A stretch of 64,000 bases of DNA from Agromyces salentinus. Lineage in GTDB: Bacteria; Actinomycetota; Actinomycetes; Actinomycetales; Microbacteriaceae. Positions 1 to 8,410 of this stretch are shown here, one piece after another. The notes under the pieces were generated by a model. That model did not search any database. It saw only the letters and a program-made list of their open reading frames with translations, and was not told where the DNA came from. Location: the NCBI RefSeq assembly GCF_009749395.1, contig NZ_WBIR01000017.1, forward strand, positions 47,457-111,456. The letters run 5' to 3'. A program made the translations under genes and the position numbers. Position 1 is the first letter of the stretch, and each line of letters starts with the position of its first letter.

Positions 1-1893
1 GGCGAAGAGGTAGCTGCGGTCGTCGCCCGAGCGCCGGACGACCTCGAGGTCGGGCCCCGCGCCGGCGGGCCGGCCGACGCCGGCCTCGTCGGCGATGCGA
101 ACGACGAGGTCGCGGTATGCGGCGGGGTCGGGCTGCGTGGCGAGGTACCAGGCGGCACCCGTCCCGTGCGCGTTCCGGGTCACGGCCGGGAGACCCGGGA
201 CCGGGCCGTCGACGAAGGCCTCCAGCGACTCGGCGGTCGTGAGCGCGAGGTGCTCCGACCACAGCCGGGCCGTCCCGCCCGACGCCAGGCGGGCGTCCGC
301 ACCGGGTCGCAGCGGGGCGAACTCCTCGACGCGGATGCCGAGCAGGTCGGTGAACGCCCCGGGATACCCGCCGAGGCGGACACGGTCGTTCTCGTCGACG
401 ATGCCGCTGTAGAAGGTCACGAGCGTCGTCCCGCCGTCGGCCACGAAGGACGCGAGGTTCGCCGCGGCGGCGTTCGTCACGCTGTAGAGCGCGGGGACGA
501 CCACGAGCCGATACCCCGTGAGGTCGGCATCCGGGTGCACGACGTCGACCGTCGCACCCGCGCCCCGGAGGGCCGCGTACGCCGCGTGCACCTGGTCGAG
601 GTACTCGACCGCGTGGCTCGGGCGGTTGTCGGCGTCGGTCGCCCACCACGCGTCCCAGCTGAACAGCACGGCCGCGTCGGCCACGACGCGCGTCCCGGTC
701 ACCTCGCCGAGGCGTCCGACGAGCCCGCCGAAGTCGACGACCTCGCGCCAGACGTCGCTGTCGGTGCCGGCGTGCGGCAGCAGCGCGGAGTGGAACTTCT
801 CGGACCCCTGAGCCGACGCACGCCATTGGAAGAAGCAGATGCCGTCGGCGCCGCGGGCGATGTGCTGCACGGCGTTGCGAGTCATCTCGCCCCTCGCCTT
901 GGCGATGTTGTGGGGCTGCCAGTTCACGGCGCTCGTGGAGGTCTCCATGAGGATCCACGGCTCCCCCGCCGCGATGCCGCGGGTGAGGTCCGCCGCGAAG
1001 GCGAGCTCGGTGGTCGGATCGGCGAGCCGGTTGTCGAGGTAGTGGTCGTTCGCAACGACGTCCATCTCGGCCGCCCAGGAGAAGTAATCGAGATTGCGGA
1101 TGTGCGCGGTGACCATGAAGTTCGTGGTGATGGGAGCCGCGCTGCGGGCGCGGATGACCTCGGCCTCGGCACGGTAGTAGTCGAGGAGCTCATCGGAGCT
1201 GAATCGGTGGAAGTCGAGCACCTGCCCGGGGTTGCGCGTCGAGAGGGTGCGCATCGGGGTCAGGATCTCGGCCCAGTCGTCGTAGCGCTGGCTCCAGAAG
1301 CTCGTGCCCCACGCACGGTTGAGCGCCTCGATGCTGCCGTAGCGCCGTTCGAGCCAGCGACGGAACGCCGCGGTGCTCTCGGCGCAGTGGCAGAGGGCGT
1401 TGTGGCAGCCGAGCTCGTTCGAGACGTGCCAGAGCTCGACGTTCCCGTGCGAGCCGTAGCGTTCGGCGACCTGCGCGACGAGGGCGAGCGCGTAGCGCCG
1501 GAAGACGGGCGATGACGGGCACCAGGCCTGTCGCCCGCCGGGGTACCTGGTGGTGCCGTCGTCGGCGACCGGGAGGATCTCGGGATGCCGCGTGGTCAGC
1601 CACGGCGGCGGCGAGGCGGTGGCCGTGCCGAGGTTCACGCGGATTCCGGCATCCGCCAGCAGTTCCATGATCGAGTCGAGCGCGGTGAAGTCGAACGAGC
1701 CCTTGCGCGGGTTGACCTGCGACCAGCCGAAGATGTTGATCGCGACGAGGTCCACGCCCGCCTCGCGCATGAGCCGGACGTCCTCGGGCCAGACCGCGGC
1801 ATCCCATTGCTCGGGGTTGTAGTCGCAGCCGAAGGCGATGCCGTCGTGGCGCCAGCGGCGTCGGTCGGGCCGCTCGGTGGTCGAGGGCTGCAT
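1..1893 (-). CDS. GH42 beta-galactosidase, 3' end cut by window edge
   Basis: The frame is open from an ATG at 1893 to the left edge (631 residues; the C-terminus is missing). It is a glycoside hydrolase family 42 TIM barrel, a cytoplasmic enzyme that removes terminal beta-galactosides. The N-terminus has the family's GCDYNPEQW stretch near residue 22. The acid/base Glu is E160 in the WHVSNELG motif, and the likely nucleophile is E317 in WILMETS. Cys125, Cys163, Cys168 and Cys170 match the GH42 zinc cluster. A CCGGAG Shine-Dalgarno lies 6 bases before the ATG. The gene is divergent from a LacI regulator across two identical operator repeats, so induction by a galactoside is likely. Confidence 0.93.
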   Translation of the reverse strand, partial: MQPSTTERPDRRRWRHDGIAFGCDYNPEQWDAAVWPEDVRLMREAGVDLVAINIFGWSQVNPRKGSFDFTALDSIMELLADAGIRVNLGTATASPPPWLTTRHPEILPVADDGTTRYPGGRQAWCPSSPVFRRYALALVAQVAERYGSHGNVELWHVSNELGCHNALCHCAESTAAFRRWLERRYGSIEALNRAWGTSFWSQRYDDWAEILTPMRTLSTRNPGQVLDFHRFSSDELLDYYRAEAEVIRARSAAPITTNFMVTAHIRNLDYFSWAAEMDVVANDHYLDNRLADPTTELAFAADLTRGIAAGEPWILMETSTSAVNWQPHNIAKARGEMTRNAVQHIARGADGICFFQWRASAQGSEKFHSALLPHAGTDSDVWREVVDFGGLVGRLGEVTGTRVVADAAVLFSWDAWWATDADNRPSHAVEYLDQVHAAYAALRGAGATVDVVHPDADLTGYRLVVVPALYSVTNAAAANLASFVADGGTTLVTFYSGIVDENDRVRLGGYPGAFTDLLGIRVEEFAPLRPGADARLASGGTARLWSEHLALTTAESLEAFVDGPVPGLPAVTRNAHGTGAAWYLATQPDPAAYRDLVVRIADEAGVGRPAGAGPDLEVVRRSGDDRSYLFA

Positions 1894-1912
1894 GTGTTCT
1901 CCGGCTTCGTTC

Positions 1913-1982
1913 AGATTTCTGTGAACGTGCACAGATCAGCCGGTTTCGTCTCCGCGCTGAGATTTCTGTGAACGTGCACAGA
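1913..1982. promoter_or_regulatory. Twin LacI-type operators between GH42 gene and lacI
   Basis: A 23-bp sequence occurs twice without change, at 1913-1935 and 1960-1982. Each copy contains the near-palindrome TGTGAACGTGCACA (1920-1933 and 1967-1980) with a central CG typical of LacI-family sites. The copies are 47 bp apart and fill the space in front of both divergent genes. This suggests that the adjacent LacI protein represses the galactosidase and itself. Confidence 0.8.
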
Positions 1983-2044
1983 GTATCCAGACCGGCTTCG
2001 GAATGTCAACCCGTGGGCGCGCCCGCCGCCGGTACAGTGTTGCC

Positions 2045-3064
2045 ATGTCGACGCAATCACCACGCCGCAAGCGGGCGACCGTGCACGACGTCGCCATCGA
2101 GGCCGGCGTCTCCCGCGGCACGGTCAGCCGCGTCGTCAACGGCGAGCGCTACGTCTCCGACGAGGCCAGGGCGGCCATCGAGGCCGCGATCGTGAAGGTC
2201 GGCTACGTGCCGAACACCGCCGCCCGGAACCTCGTCATGCAGCGCACCCAGGCCGTCGCGTTCATCGTCCACGAGCCCGGTCCCCTCTTCGTCGAAGACC
2301 CCAACATCGGCGAGATCCTGCTCGGCGCCAACGCGACGCTCTCCGCTGCGGACTACCAGATGACGATCCTCGTCGTCGACTCCGAGCGAGACACCGAACG
2401 CGTCGCCCGGTTCCTCCGTGGTGGCTTCGTGGACGGGCTCATCATGGTCTCCGCCCGCACCGACGACCCCATCACCCGCGTCATCGAGCAGCTCGAACTG
2501 CCCGCCGCATTCGTCGGGCACCCGCCCGGCCTCACCGCGGCGTGGGTCGGCATCGACAATCGCGGCTCCGCACGTGCCGTCACGGAACGCCTCGTGGCGA
2601 CCGGACGGCGGCACATCGGCATGATCGCCGCCGCGCTGGACCGCGACTCGGGCGTCGACCGGCTCCAGGGCTTCACCGACGCACTCGGCGACCGGTTCCG
2701 GAGCGACCTCGTCGAGTCGGTCCCGCTGTACTCCTACTCCGCCGGCGTCGACGGCATGCGCGCCCTCCTCGCCCGCCGGCCCGAGATCGACGGCGTCTTC
2801 GCGGCATCCGACGCCGTCGCCGCCGGGGCCATCGAGGCGCTCCGCGAAGCCGGCCGGAGCATCCCCGACGACGTCGGCGTCGTCGGATTCGACGACAGTG
2901 CCTGGGCCAGGCGCACGCACCCCGGCCTCTCGACCGTGCGGCAGCCCGCCGCCGGACTCGGGCGGGCCGCGGCCGAGAGCGTGCTCGCCCAGCTCGGCGG
3001 CGAGCAGCCCCTCGTCGACGGCATCATGGTCGAGACCGCGATCGTCTGGCGCGAGTCGGCGTAG
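2045..3064 (+). CDS. LacI-family transcriptional regulator of the GH42 gene
   Basis: This is a 339-residue LacI/GalR repressor of standard length. The N-terminal helix-turn-helix (about residues 11-31, TVHDVAIEAGVSRGTVSRVV) is followed by the hinge motif GYVPNTAARNL, then a periplasmic-binding-protein-like sugar domain ending with the usual VGFDDSAWARRTHPGLSTVR stretch. I chose the ATG at 2045. The sequence TACAGT at 2033-2038 is a -10 element only six bases upstream, so the mRNA is probably leaderless. An in-frame ATG at 2003 lies ahead of that promoter and is unlikely. Two operator repeats lie just upstream. Confidence 0.92.
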   Translation: MSTQSPRRKRATVHDVAIEAGVSRGTVSRVVNGERYVSDEARAAIEAAIVKVGYVPNTAARNLVMQRTQAVAFIVHEPGPLFVEDPNIGEILLGANATLSAADYQMTILVVDSERDTERVARFLRGGFVDGLIMVSARTDDPITRVIEQLELPAAFVGHPPGLTAAWVGIDNRGSARAVTERLVATGRRHIGMIAAALDRDSGVDRLQGFTDALGDRFRSDLVESVPLYSYSAGVDGMRALLARRPEIDGVFAASDAVAAGAIEALREAGRSIPDDVGVVGFDDSAWARRTHPGLSTVRQPAAGLGRAAAESVLAQLGGEQPLVDGIMVETAIVWRESA

Positions 3065-3075
3065 GGGCCCGCCGT

Positions 3076-4527
3076 TCAGTCGAGCGAGAGGTTCGGCAGC
3101 GCCCGGATGCCGAAGCGATGTCGCAGCGCGCTGCGCGCGGCGTACCAGCCGTTGAGGCCGGTCACCCCCGGCCCGGGCGGCGTCGACGCCGAGGCGAGGA
3201 AGACGCCTTCGATCGGGGTGCGCCACGGGTCCGTGGAGACCACGGGCCGCCGCAGCAGCTGACCGATAGTGGGCGCGCCCGATGCGATGTCGCCGAGCAC
3301 GTAGTTGGGGTCGTACTGCTCCATCTGCATCGCGGTGCGGCCGGCCGCCGCGAGGATCAGGTCGCGGAACCCCGGGGCGAACCGCTCGAGCTGCGCTGTG
3401 ACGGCCTCCCGCTGGTCGAGGCCCGATCCGCGCGGCACGTGCGTGTACGCCCAGAGGACCTGCGCTCCCTCGGGCGCGCGGGTCCCGTCGATGATCGAGG
3501 GCTGCGCGACGAGCACGTAGGGGGATGCCGCATGCCGGCCCCGGGCGACATCGCGCTCCGCCCGGGCGATTTCGGCCCTGGTTCCGCCGACGTGCACCGT
3601 GCCCACCGAGCGCAGCTCGGGGTTGGTCCACGGCACCGGCCCGGAGAGCGCGAAGTCGACCTTGGCGACCCCGTTGCCGTACGCGAACCTTCCGAGCGCC
3701 CTGGCGTAGGCGTGCGGCATCCGGTCACCGGCGATCGCGAGCAGCGCCTTCGGGGTGACGTCGAACACGGTCGCCCGAGCCCGAGGCAGTTGGGCGAGGT
3801 CGGCGACCTCGACGCCCGTGGTGATCGTGCCGCCGTGCGCGCGGAGGTCGTCGGCGAGCGCGTCGACGATCGCCTGGCTGCCGCCGACGGGGATCGGCCA
3901 GCCGCGCGCGTGCGCGTAGGTCGCGAGCGCGAGCCCGGCGCCGGCCGGCGCGAGCCCGGGCAGCGGCAGGATCGTGTGCGCGGCGACGCCGGTCAGCATC
4001 GCGGGCGCGGCATCCTCGGCGAAGCGCAGGTTCCAGAGCGGCGACCCCTGCTCGAGGGCCCGCAGCCCGAATCGCACGGCGGTCAGCGGGTCGGGCGGCA
4101 CTCCGAGCAGGTTGCTCCCGGTGAACGCCGCGACGCCATCCGCCCGGTCCACGAGCGGCGCCATCAGGCGTCGATACGCCGGCCCGTCGCGCCCGAGTCC
4201 GGCGGCCGTTCGGTCGAGGTCGCGGTAGGCGACGGCGGCTCGGCCCCCGTCGAGCGGATGCCCGTAGGCGGCTTCCGGATGGCGCAGCTCGATGCGTCGG
4301 CCCAACTGGAACTCGCGGAAGAACCGCGATGCGAGGGCCATCGGATGCACCGCCGAACACACGTCGTGGCGGAATCCGGGCAGCGTGAGCTCCTTCGTGC
4401 GCGCACCGCCCCCGATGGTGTCGTCCCGCTCGAGGACGTGCACCCGCAGCCCCGCGCGCGCGAGGGTCACCGCGGCCGCGAGCCCGTTCGGGCCCGCACC
4501 CACGACGACGGCGTCGGCGTCCGTCAC
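3076..4527 (-). CDS. Phytoene-dehydrogenase-like FAD-dependent oxidoreductase
   Basis: This is a 483-residue flavoprotein with an N-terminal FAD-binding Rossmann motif (VVVGAGPNGLAAAVTLARAG) and the GGGART segment seen in CrtI/phytoene-dehydrogenase-like NAD(P)-FAD oxidoreductases. The C-terminal PPGPGVTGLNGW stretch matches the CrtI-type FAD-closing motif. The GTG start at 4527 overlaps the stop of the upstream SDR gene by 4 bp. No other carotenoid gene is nearby. It therefore belongs to the broad phytoene-dehydrogenase-related group of unknown substrate rather than being an assured carotenoid enzyme. Confidence 0.85.
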   Translation of the reverse strand: MTDADAVVVGAGPNGLAAAVTLARAGLRVHVLERDDTIGGGARTKELTLPGFRHDVCSAVHPMALASRFFREFQLGRRIELRHPEAAYGHPLDGGRAAVAYRDLDRTAAGLGRDGPAYRRLMAPLVDRADGVAAFTGSNLLGVPPDPLTAVRFGLRALEQGSPLWNLRFAEDAAPAMLTGVAAHTILPLPGLAPAGAGLALATYAHARGWPIPVGGSQAIVDALADDLRAHGGTITTGVEVADLAQLPRARATVFDVTPKALLAIAGDRMPHAYARALGRFAYGNGVAKVDFALSGPVPWTNPELRSVGTVHVGGTRAEIARAERDVARGRHAASPYVLVAQPSIIDGTRAPEGAQVLWAYTHVPRGSGLDQREAVTAQLERFAPGFRDLILAAAGRTAMQMEQYDPNYVLGDIASGAPTIGQLLRRPVVSTDPWRTPIEGVFLASASTPPGPGVTGLNGWYAARSALRHRFGIRALPNLSLD

Positions 4528-5537
4528 CGCGCGCCCCCCGTTCGCGACCACGGTCCGATCGCGAGCGCCCAGGCTGCGACCACCGCCCCGGCGGCAGCCC
4601 CGATCCCGGCCGCGGCACGGCGGTGCGTGACCGCCCAGACCTGTGGCGACCACGGAAGCGACTGCGCTCCGAAGCCGCCCCGCGCCTGCACGTCGCCCGG
4701 CGATGGCGCGTACAGGTTCGGGGGCAGTATCGCGCCGCGCGCCCGCCTGGCCTCCTGGACGCGATAGCCGAACGTCGCCGCGCCCCAGTCGAGCACCCGA
4801 CCCGAGATGCGATTGCCGAGGATCGCGAACGCCGTCGGCTCGCCGACCCAGGACCGGCGGCGCGGGCGGCGCACCACGGCCATGACGGCGCGCGCGCCGA
4901 CCTCGGGCTGGAAGATGACGGGCACCGGGCGTGAGCGCGCGGGCGTGAGGTTCTTCACCCAGCTGTAGAACGGGGTGTTCAGCGCCGGCATGTCGATCTG
5001 CGAGAGCCGGACACGGCTCCGGTGGTGGAGCAGCTCGGTCGACACCGACTCGGTGAAGATCCGGCTCGCCGCCTTCGCCGCGCAGTACGACGAGAGCAGC
5101 GGGATGCCGCGATGCGCGAGCGCCGAGGAGATCTGGATCACGTGGCCGCGATCGCGCGGCACCATCCGCCGCAGTGCCGCACGCGTGCCGTTCACGAGGC
5201 CCAGGTACGTCACCTCGGTGACCCGTCGGAAGTCCTCCGCCTCGACGTCGAGGAACTCCCCGTGCACGGCGCCGATCGGGCCGTTCACCCAGAGGTCGAT
5301 GGGTCCGAGCTCGGCCTGGACACGCGCACCTGCGTCCTCGACGCCCTCGGCATCGGCCACGTCCACGGATGCCGCGAGCCCACGTCGCCCGCGCTGCTCG
5401 ACCTCGGCGACGGTCGAGGCGAGCCGCGCCTCATCGCGCGCGATCACGCCGACGTCCCACCCCGCATCGGCCAGCTCGCGGACGACGGCGCGACCGAGGC
5501 CGGCGGATCCGCCGAGCACCACGGCCACCGGGGCCAT
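4524..5537 (-). CDS. SDR-family oxidoreductase with C-terminal extension
   Basis: This is a 337-residue classical short-chain dehydrogenase. The glycine-rich NAD(P) motif GGSAGLG is at residues 9-15, and the catalytic set Ser138, Tyr151 and Lys155 (SSYCAAKAA) is intact. After the usual 250-residue fold there is an extra 80 residues ending in a hydrophobic helix (GIGAAAGAVVAAWALAIG), so the enzyme may be membrane-tethered. The ATG at 5537 shares one base with the stop of the upstream SRPBCC gene, and its own stop overlaps the next gene. The three genes are therefore translationally coupled. The substrate is unknown. Confidence 0.87.
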   Translation of the reverse strand: MAPVAVVLGGSAGLGRAVVRELADAGWDVGVIARDEARLASTVAEVEQRGRRGLAASVDVADAEGVEDAGARVQAELGPIDLWVNGPIGAVHGEFLDVEAEDFRRVTEVTYLGLVNGTRAALRRMVPRDRGHVIQISSALAHRGIPLLSSYCAAKAASRIFTESVSTELLHHRSRVRLSQIDMPALNTPFYSWVKNLTPARSRPVPVIFQPEVGARAVMAVVRRPRRRSWVGEPTAFAILGNRISGRVLDWGAATFGYRVQEARRARGAILPPNLYAPSPGDVQARGGFGAQSLPWSPQVWAVTHRRAAAGIGAAAGAVVAAWALAIGPWSRTGGAR

Positions 5538-5986
5538 CAGGACTCGCCGTTCTGCTGCCGGCCCTCCGCCACGAACGCCAGGCGGCGCAGCGTCTCGCGG
5601 TTGCGCACGTACAGCATTGGCTCGGTGAGCGCTCGGGGCACCCACGACCCGGGCCCCTCGACGGCCTCCTCCTGGATCCGGACGAGGCATCCGTCGCCGT
5701 GGCGGCGTACGTCGATGGTGACGCGGGCCTCGCCGATCGGCCATCCCTTGGCACGGAACACCGCGCGACGCGGCGGGTCCCACTCGAGGCTCACGGTCTC
5801 GTCGTCGATGAGGGCGGGCCAGACGCCCACGGAATGCGCGAGGCTGCTGCCCGCCTGAGGCCATGCGGCCTCGACGTCACGCATCCGCGACGCGCCGACG
5901 ACCCACGTCGGGTAGAGCCAGCCGTCCGCGAGCACGGCGAAGACGGCTGACGGGGTGCAGTCCATGGACTTGACGTTGCGCGACAT
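5537..5986 (-). CDS. SRPBCC (polyketide cyclase-like) family protein
   Basis: This 149-residue protein has the START/SRPBCC ligand-binding fold signature of actinobacterial polyketide-cyclase-like proteins: an N-terminal strand with VFAVLADGWLYPTWVVGAS and a C-terminal helix ending in RNRETLRRLAFVAE. It is the first gene of a three-gene operon with an SDR and a phytoene-dehydrogenase-like enzyme, which suggests handling of a hydrophobic ligand. The substrate cannot be read from the sequence. The frame overlaps the following SDR start by one base. Confidence 0.82.
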   Translation of the reverse strand: MSRNVKSMDCTPSAVFAVLADGWLYPTWVVGASRMRDVEAAWPQAGSSLAHSVGVWPALIDDETVSLEWDPPRRAVFRAKGWPIGEARVTIDVRRHGDGCLVRIQEEAVEGPGSWVPRALTEPMLYVRNRETLRRLAFVAEGRQQNGES

Positions 5987-6030
5987 CGGTCATCCCTTCC
6001 GGCCAGGGCATCCGGCCATGGTCGTCACGA

Positions 6031-6702
6031 TCACTCGGCCTCGACGCTGCTCTGCTCGTGCGGCGTTCCGACCGGCTTGGACTCGGCCGAGCCGCGTTGC
6101 CGGAGGAAGATCGAGAGTGCGACCATGCTGCCGACCGCGAGGAACTCCGACTGCCAGTTCTGCAGCGTGCGGTTCCAGAAGTCCGCGGAGACGAGGTACG
6201 CCGCCCAGTCGACGGCGGGCTGCCCGTGCTCGGCCTGCTCGGCGTTGAGGGCCACCATCCCCGCGATGGACTGCGCCAGCCACGAGAGCAGGAAGATGGC
6301 GCCCATGACGATGAGGAGCGAGTTGGAGTAGATCCAGCGCTTCCACCCGTCCGCCTTCGCCCACGCCGGCGAGTCCGGCTTGGCGAATCGGCCGACGAGC
6401 TGCGCCTCATCGGAGTCGATGCCCTCGTCGCCCGGCTTCTTGGACTCGGGGCTGCCGCGCTGCACCAGCCAGATGGTCGTCAGGATGAACAGGAAGAACT
6501 GGAGGTACTCGGACTGCCAGTTCTCCGCCACGTCGACGACGAACTGGGAGGAGAGGAGGTACTCGCCGAAGCCGACCGGCGGGAGTCCGTGCGAGGCCTG
6601 CTCCTCGTTGGTCAGGGCGAGGCCCGTGACGGCCTGGCCGATGAGCGCCGCCACGAAGATGACCGCGAAGAAGATGCTCAGCGCATGCTGTCGTATCCGC
6701 AT
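6031..6702 (-). CDS. DUF6766-family membrane protein, internally duplicated
   Basis: This is a 223-residue integral membrane protein with four hydrophobic segments. The two halves are related. Each has an EQA.HG stretch, a TM segment, a NWQSE motif (NWQSEYLQFF and NWQSEFLAVG) and a QRGS.ESK tail, so the gene arose by internal duplication. A GGGAGG Shine-Dalgarno precedes the ATG at 6702. It is coupled to an upstream 29-codon reading frame. The function is unknown. The family is common in actinomycetes and proteobacteria, often as a stress-associated membrane protein (weakly supported). Confidence 0.83.
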   Translation of the reverse strand: MRIRQHALSIFFAVIFVAALIGQAVTGLALTNEEQASHGLPPVGFGEYLLSSQFVVDVAENWQSEYLQFFLFILTTIWLVQRGSPESKKPGDEGIDSDEAQLVGRFAKPDSPAWAKADGWKRWIYSNSLLIVMGAIFLLSWLAQSIAGMVALNAEQAEHGQPAVDWAAYLVSADFWNRTLQNWQSEFLAVGSMVALSIFLRQRGSAESKPVGTPHEQSSVEAE

Positions 6703-6791
6703 CAGACCGACCTCCCCAGGAGACCGATCACCAGCATGTACGCCAGCCCGGCGACGATGAAGACCAACCAGCCCGTGAAGACGATTCTCAT
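6702..6791 (-). CDS. 29-aa single-pass membrane peptide upstream of DUF6766 gene
   Basis: A short frame starts with ATG at 6791 and ends with a TGA that shares one base with the DUF6766 start. It encodes Met-Arg-Ile-Val, then a continuous hydrophobic stretch of about 20 residues (FTGWLVFIVAGLAYMLVIGL), then Gly-Arg-Ser-Val. The overlap with the next start and the clean TM character argue that it is translated, either as a small membrane partner or as a coupling leader. No strong ribosome site is seen ahead of it. Confidence 0.55.
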   Translation of the reverse strand: MRIVFTGWLVFIVAGLAYMLVIGLLGRSV

Positions 6792-7004
6792 GCTCGCACG
6801 CTATCCCCGTCGCCCGCGTTGCCGGCAGGGCCTTGCGCGAGCGCACCGCAACGCGGTAGCAGTGCGCCCGTCGGCGACGCTCGATTTCGGGGCGATGGCG
6901 CCTGCAGGCGCGCAGTTCGTGCGTTCCCGGGCGGCATGAACGCCTGTCACGAGCGAGACTGTCAAGCCCTGCAGATCGACGGCTCGCCGATGCTACAAGG
7001 GAAC

Positions 7005-7913
7005 ATGCCCGACGTCCGCGCGCAGTTCGGCCGCACGACTTCCGCGCGGTTCTTCGTCTCCCGCGCCCCGAGCGGGTCCGGATCGCATGGCCTCCGGTTC
7101 CGGGTGCTCGCCTCGACCGCGGCGCAGGCCTCACAGAGTTCGCGCGCCTACGTGCTGATCCACGGCGTCGGGATGTCGCACCGGTACTTCTCGCGCCTGC
7201 ACGAGGAGCTCGCCGGGACCGACGACGTCTACTCCGTCGACCTGCCCGGGTTCGGGGGCCTCCCGAAGCCCGGCACCGATCTCGACGTCCCCGCGATGGC
7301 CGCCGCGCTCGGCGGGGTCCTGGACACGACGGTGGCCCTGACTGCGGACGAGATCATCCTGGTGGGCCACTCCATGGGCGCCCAGTGGGCCGTCGAACTC
7401 GCAGCGGAGCGTCCCGACCTCGTGCACGGCGTCGTCATCGTGGGACCGGTCGCTGATGAACGGCACCGATCGCTTCGCGCGCAATCCGTCGCGCTCGCGG
7501 TCGACACCCTCGGCGAGCCGCCATCGGTCAACGCGACGGTGCTCTCCGACTACCTGCGCTGCGGTCCGCGGTGGTACCTGCGACAGGCCGCGCACATGCT
7601 GGCGTACCGACTCGAGGACCGCGTGCGCGACCTGCGGATGCCGCTGCTCGTCGTCCGCGGCGGCGACGACCCCATCGCAGGGGCGGTCTGGTGCCGTCGA
7701 CTGCGTGACCGCGCGCCGCGCGGCTCGCCCGTCGTCGTGCCCCAGCGGAACCACGTCGTGCAGCAGACCGCTCCCCGAGCCGTCGCCGACGCGCTCCGGG
7801 CCTGGCGGCGCCCAGACGGACTGCATGGGAGCCGGCGCTTCGCCGGTCAGCGGCCGATGGAGCAGAGCCTGAAAACGCCGAATCCACCAGGCCCTCACTC
7901 CCGCTCGGGGTGA
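7005..7913 (+). CDS. Alpha/beta-fold hydrolase
   Basis: This 302-residue alpha/beta hydrolase has the oxyanion segment LIHGVGMSH near residue 51, the nucleophile elbow GHSMG with Ser123, an acidic residue in RGGDDPIAG, and the final His in PQRNHVVQ. An AAGGG ribosome site lies just ahead of the ATG at 7005, and the frame extends further upstream without good start signals. The stop codon lies inside a hairpin terminator. The substrate cannot be inferred. The gene has no operon partners. Confidence 0.86.
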   Translation: MPDVRAQFGRTTSARFFVSRAPSGSGSHGLRFRVLASTAAQASQSSRAYVLIHGVGMSHRYFSRLHEELAGTDDVYSVDLPGFGGLPKPGTDLDVPAMAAALGGVLDTTVALTADEIILVGHSMGAQWAVELAAERPDLVHGVVIVGPVADERHRSLRAQSVALAVDTLGEPPSVNATVLSDYLRCGPRWYLRQAAHMLAYRLEDRVRDLRMPLLVVRGGDDPIAGAVWCRRLRDRAPRGSPVVVPQRNHVVQQTAPRAVADALRAWRRPDGLHGSRRFAGQRPMEQSLKTPNPPGPHSRSG

Positions 7914-7928
7914 GGCTCCTGGTGGATC
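7881..7928. terminator. Bidirectional hairpin terminator
   Basis: The outer arms ATCCACCAGG and CCTGGTGGAT and the inner arms CCTCAC and GTGAGG form a long hairpin. It ends the alpha/beta hydrolase on the plus strand. On the minus strand it lies 8 bp after the CCA end of a tRNA-Thr fragment, where a tRNA terminator would be expected. Confidence 0.8.
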
Positions 7929-7935
7929 AGGGTGT

Positions 7936-7973
7936 TGGAGCCGCCTGTGGGAATCGAACCCACGACCTTCTCA
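7936..7973 (-). repeat. tRNA-Thr 3'-end fragment, probable attachment site of an integrated element
   Basis: On the minus strand these 38 bases read as the 3' half of a tRNA: the variable region (AAGGTC), a T arm with loop TTCGATT, the acceptor strand AGGCGGC, discriminator T and CCA. This agrees with actinobacterial tRNA-Thr, whose 5' acceptor strand is GCCGCCT. The D arm, anticodon arm and 5' acceptor are absent upstream, so it is not a functional gene. Such 3' fragments are the usual att cores left when tyrosine integrases insert in tRNA genes. The intact gene would be expected at the far end of the element, outside this window. Confidence 0.72.
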
Positions 7974-7987
7974 CATGGGTTCGATTC
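7951..7987. repeat. 11-bp perfect inverted repeat spanning the att junction
   Basis: GAATCGAACCC (7951-7961) is repeated in inverse orientation as GGGTTCGATTC (7977-7987). The left arm belongs to the tRNA T-arm fragment and the right arm lies in the DNA beyond it. Paired arms around a tRNA 3' end fit recombinase core-binding sites. Confidence 0.5.
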
Positions 7988-8206
7988 TCCATTGACCCAT
8001 AGGGCGACGTGAATCGCGCGGGAACGCCTCGAAAGAACTCGACCTGATCAGGAATTCTCGCCTGAATATGGTTCCATTCTAGTTCCGCCACGGGTGTCCT
8101 CTCGACTCTTCTCGATCTGCTTCGCCTCGGCTCGACGGCGTGAGCAAGGCAATAAACGCCGAATAAGAGGTCGCGCCCAGGCGCTGGACGGCGAAGCCGA
8201 GTCTCC

Positions 8207-8356
8207 TCAATAGAACCCGAGCTCGCTACCGGCGCGTTCGATGTCGCGCATGCGATCGGAGGCCCCGTCGCCGAGGCGATCGAGAGTGGAGGCGATCACC
8301 GCTTCGACGAGCCCGCGTACCGGGGTCATGGCCCTGACGCCGGTTCGATCCTCACG
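8207..8356 (-). pseudogene. 3' remnant of an unidentified gene
   Basis: The stretch from 7974 to 8552 has no complete gene. Within it the minus strand has a coding-like frame ending with TGA at 8207. Its last residues read MTPVRGLVEAVIASTLDRL, then GDGASDRMRDIERAGSELGFY, with GC-rich third positions. Upstream of about 8390 the frame closes and coding character is lost. It looks like the C-terminus of a deleted gene; the family is not recognised. The rest of the interval holds the att site and a palindrome at 8411-8424. Confidence 0.35.
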
Positions 8357-8410
8357 TCCGCTTCGAGGAGAAATGAAAGACCACCTCTACTTGCCTGTTC
8401 GACGTGAGCG

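Noticed and set aside
166..1515. Long plus-strand open frame opposite the GH42 gene
   Set aside because: Its translation is Arg/Gly/Val-rich with no family motifs; the minus strand encodes a complete-looking GH42 enzyme in the same place. It is a GC-rich shadow.
3076..4527. Carotenoid biosynthesis cluster
   Set aside because: There is no phytoene synthase, GGPP synthase or cyclase gene nearby; the neighbours are an SDR and an SRPBCC protein.
7900..8010. Complete tRNA gene
   Set aside because: Only the T arm and 3' acceptor are present; no matching GCCGCCT 5' acceptor strand or anticodon arm is found within tRNA distance.
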